A stretch of 6,892 nucleotides of DNA from Methanothrix sp. (GTDB taxonomy: Archaea > Halobacteriota > Methanosarcinia > Methanotrichales > Methanotrichaceae): assembly GCA_028688535.1 (NCBI GenBank), contig JAQTXY010000104.1:1-6892 (forward strand), in the 5' to 3' direction. The notes under the pieces are model-generated. The model ran no database searches, was not told where the DNA came from, and saw only the letters and a program-made list of their open reading frames with translations. The position numbers were made by a program, and so were the translations under genes. Below are positions 5,391 to 6,892 of the stretch, in pieces. The stretch's first letter is position 1. Each line of letters opens with the position of its first letter.

Positions 5391-5408
5391 CCCAGGCGAC
5401 GACCTGGG
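5391..5408 (-). terminator. Hairpin downstream of the hemerythrin gene
   Basis: CCCAGG-CGACGA-CCTGGG forms a perfect 6-bp stem with a 6-base loop, 20 bases after the hemerythrin stop codon on the minus strand. No T-run follows it in that direction, so it may be an RNA 3' end structure rather than a true terminator. Confidence 0.35.
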
Positions 5409-5428
5409 ACTCTGGATGAAATCAACAA

Positions 5429-6061
5429 CTACAAAGTTGGGATTCGGCGCGTAAGTTCCTCCCAGTCGCTGCCAACGGCTTTTTTAATGAGTTCTTTAAC
5501 TCCCTTAAATGCTGGCGCAGGAATCACAGTTTGCATTATTCGGATCATATTCTCACGATCGTCGTTACCCATCAACGGATACATCCACGAAACAACTTCT
5601 GGGAACCTTTCCTGGGGAATCTGATTCGCAAGAACGCTGACCGCTTTTGCTTGCTCGGACAATGATACTCTTTCCCTAAAAATCCTGTACAGATGCGCAT
5701 CTTCTTTTAATAGATGCATCTTAAGATGAAAACGAAATGCAGATGTTGCTCTAGCAGTCTCCAAAAGATCTTGTGCAGAATACGACTTATTTAATGTATC
5801 ATATGCCATATCCAAACCACGGTGGTCTTTTAGATAAGCTTCCGCAACCAGAGGAGCTACCTTATCAAGTGCTGGAAAGACAGCCAACTCTTCTCCGCCA
5901 GCATGCCAGACCAATACTTCGTTTAAAAATCTGAAGCGTTCGATGGTGGTTTCAAGTCCCGCTATTCCTCGTGCTGAATCTAACGCGGCGGCATCTATTC
6001 GATCCATGTCATTCCTGAATGCATTGTGAATCGCCCGTATTGCATCTGTAGGTTCTACCAT
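5429..6061 (-). CDS. Hemerythrin (HHE) domain protein
   Basis: A 210-residue soluble protein, all helical in appearance, with a hemerythrin-type di-iron domain in residues 1-130. Likely ligands follow the HHE pattern: His12 (IHNAF), His53 and Glu57 (WHAGGEE), His80 (DHRGLD), and His112, His116 and Glu120 (FHLKMHLLKED). Such domains bind oxygen, NO or metal and often act in oxygen scavenging or stress sensing, plausible in an anaerobe. Residues about 135-210 (WMYPLMGNDDRENMIRIMQ ... WEELTRRIPTL) form a second helical segment seen in longer family members. The ATG at 6061 lacks a strong ribosome binding site (only GGAT), but an AT-rich TATA element is well placed for a leaderless transcript. 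It has no operon partner in the window. Confidence 0.87.
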   Translation of the reverse strand: MVEPTDAIRAIHNAFRNDMDRIDAAALDSARGIAGLETTIERFRFLNEVLVWHAGGEELAVFPALDKVAPLVAEAYLKDHRGLDMAYDTLNKSYSAQDLLETARATSAFRFHLKMHLLKEDAHLYRIFRERVSLSEQAKAVSVLANQIPQERFPEVVSWMYPLMGNDDRENMIRIMQTVIPAPAFKGVKELIKKAVGSDWEELTRRIPTL

Positions 6062-6084
6062 ATAAATCCATTATATTACTTCTC

Positions 6085-6095
6085 ATTAAAATAAC
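6085..6095 (-). promoter_or_regulatory. TATA box of the hemerythrin gene
   Basis: GTTATTTTAAT on the minus strand, centred about 29 bases upstream of the ATG at 6061. This spacing puts the transcription start at or within a few bases of the start codon, matching the absence of a clear ribosome binding site. Confidence 0.45.
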
Positions 6096-6194
6096 TTATT
6101 ACATCATGCATTCGCTCCCTTCATATTTGTTGACTAGATACTTATAATAAGCATTCAATGTTAATGAAGCAGATCATGCGAGAACCAGAGCGAA

Positions 6195-6222
6195 ATCTAT
6201 ATATCCGACAATTGTCGTATAT
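6195..6222 (+). promoter_or_regulatory. TATA-like box abutting a 22-bp near-palindrome
   Basis: CTATATATC (about 6197-6205) overlaps the left arm of ATAT-c-CGACAATTGTCG-t-ATAT (6201-6222). The 12-bp core (6206-6217) is perfect and the full 22 bp has a single mismatched pair. If the box is used rightward, transcription would begin near 6228, leading into the inverted repeat at 6275-6365. Confidence 0.4.
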
Positions 6223-6224
6223 GC

Positions 6225-6400
6225 TTATTGGCAAAGGTCGAAATCCATTATGTCCCTCCTTCTAACAGACTTTTGCCTCCCTCCTTCTTATTCCATATAA
6301 AGAAAGACTTATAGCCTAACTCATCCTTCAACTTGCCCGCGTATGCCAGTCAAAAGGAGGGAGGCATAAGTCGGAGTGTTAGGGCTTGAAGACTGGCCAG
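6225..6400. ncRNA. Candidate structured RNA region with a long inverted repeat
   Basis: GCCTCCCTCCTT (6275-6286) pairs perfectly with AAGGAGGGAGGC (6354-6365) across a 67-base loop, and pairing extends outward through AGTC-like arms (6268-6274 with 6366-6372, one mismatch). A second pairing, GCCAGTC (6345-6351) with GACTGGC (6391-6397), crosses the first, so the two are either a pseudoknot or alternative folds. No protein reading in it is convincing. It may equally be a pair of element ends. Confidence 0.3.
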
Positions 6401-6635
6401 GCCCCGCACTTCTTTACATCATATCGGGAAAATCCCCTCCATTTGTCTCTATTGGCGTGGGTCTATCTGTACTTTTCTCTTCGATTTTTCTCTGCTCATT
6501 GGAGGGACCAAAAGAGATAAATATCATGAACATATATTATAGTTTTTTAAGGTTATGCCATCGTAACCGGGGGTTCAGGTCCTTTTTCCTCCTTCCTGGC
6601 CCCCCCACCACCTCTTCAACTAATTTTAACATAAT

Positions 6636-6892
6636 TTATCCCGTACTATCTTCATATTGCGCAATATTCCAATTCGATAATCGAGCGAGATGCCTGGCAA
6701 ATAAGCTTTCTCTAAACTTCTCAATCTGCTCCTTACTAGGTTCGGATGTATGACAGAACTCCAAGCAGTACTTCACGAATCGCGTATAGCTTTCAATCGT
6801 TGCTGGTCTAAGACCTTGACTATCTAAAAAATTTCGAAAAACGATTAACTGCAATGTAATAAGTACCGGTTTCTTCTTTAATGCTCCAATCG
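6636..6892 (-). pseudogene. Tyrosine recombinase (integrase) fragment, N-terminal SAM-like domain only
   Basis: The minus strand is open from the window edge to TAA at 6636-6638. It reads FRNFLDSQGLRPATIESYTR, then FVKYCLEFCHTSEPSKEQIEKFR and FARHLARLSNWNIAQYEDSTG. This is the core-binding, SAM-like N-terminal domain of phage/XerC-type integrases (pattern 'FL...G.S..TI.SY...L..F..F'). It stops after about 85 visible residues, where the R...HxxR...Y catalytic domain should follow, and I see no continuation in the other frames downstream. The true start lies outside the window; no ATG is present in the visible part. It is therefore a truncated, presumably inactive gene and a mark of past mobile DNA. 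A stand-alone domain protein is a less likely alternative. Confidence 0.68.

Larger units (their letters stand above)
6062..6635. other. Long stretch without a convincing gene
   Basis: Besides the hemerythrin promoter, the near-palindrome and the inverted repeat, I find no supported gene. A minus-strand micro-reading MDFDLCQ (6248-6225) has a strong AAGGAGGG site but only seven codons. The plus-strand reading 6376-6753 has no well-placed ribosome binding site and runs antisense through the integrase fragment. C-rich CCCTCCTTCT occurs twice (6254-6263, 6279-6288). Confidence 0.5.

Noticed and set aside
6225..6248. Seven-codon minus-strand reading MDFDLCQ with strong AAGGAGGG site
   Set aside because: The site is part of the C-rich/G-rich repeated sequence, the peptide is too short to judge, and the hemerythrin gene appears to have its own closer promoter.
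6565..6590. tRNA T-arm-like GGGGGTTCAGGTCC near the integrase, a possible attachment site
   Set aside because: The stem would need several G-T pairs and no acceptor or anticodon stems can be found around it.
6376..6753. 125-codon plus-strand reading frame
   Set aside because: It starts at a GTG without a well-spaced ribosome binding site and its second half is antisense to the recognisable integrase domain.

Overview
The window looks like an accessory, decay-rich stretch of a methanogenic euryarchaeal chromosome, most likely Methanosarcinales and possibly Methanothrix-like; the genus is inference. The evidence is an archaeal CTP-type riboflavin kinase, archaeal TATA boxes paired with strong GGAGG ribosome binding sites, a cytoplasmic GH13 alpha-amylase of the archaeal Pyrococcus-like type, and a secreted tandem Cache protein rich in N-glycosylation sequons.

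Layout. Positions 1-655 (minus) hold a two-gene cluster of exported proteins; the second runs off the left edge. Positions 836-2161 (minus) hold an intact intracellular alpha-amylase, with a TATA box and a palindrome over its likely transcription start. Positions 2162-2806 contain no intact gene but carry a fragment of an MgtA-type P-type ATPase (minus). Positions 2807-3169 (plus) encode riboflavin kinase without the N-terminal DNA-binding domain found in many relatives. Positions 3170-3908 hold the C-terminal tail of an ScpA-like kleisin (minus), a possible 29-residue small gene, and the first copy of a diverged repeat. Positions 3909-4820 (plus) encode the exported double-Cache protein. Positions 4821-5428 hold further repeat copies and possibly a ParE-like remnant. 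Positions 5429-6061 (minus) encode a hemerythrin-domain protein, probably read from a leaderless or very short-leader transcript. Positions 6062-6635 hold no convincing gene, but contain a TATA-like box, a 22-bp near-palindrome and a long inverted repeat that could mark a structured RNA. The right edge carries an integrase reduced to its N-terminal domain.

The intact genes do not form one pathway. They cover alpha-glucan or glycogen breakdown, FMN synthesis, extracellular sensing or ligand binding, and oxygen or metal binding. The main story is the debris between them: at least three broken genes (ATPase, ScpA, integrase), and direct repeats about 77% identical bracketing the Cache gene. This suggests a region that has gained and lost DNA repeatedly. 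No defence or biosynthetic system is evident. The least explained items are the repeat family around the Cache gene and the structured intergenic region near 6200-6400.
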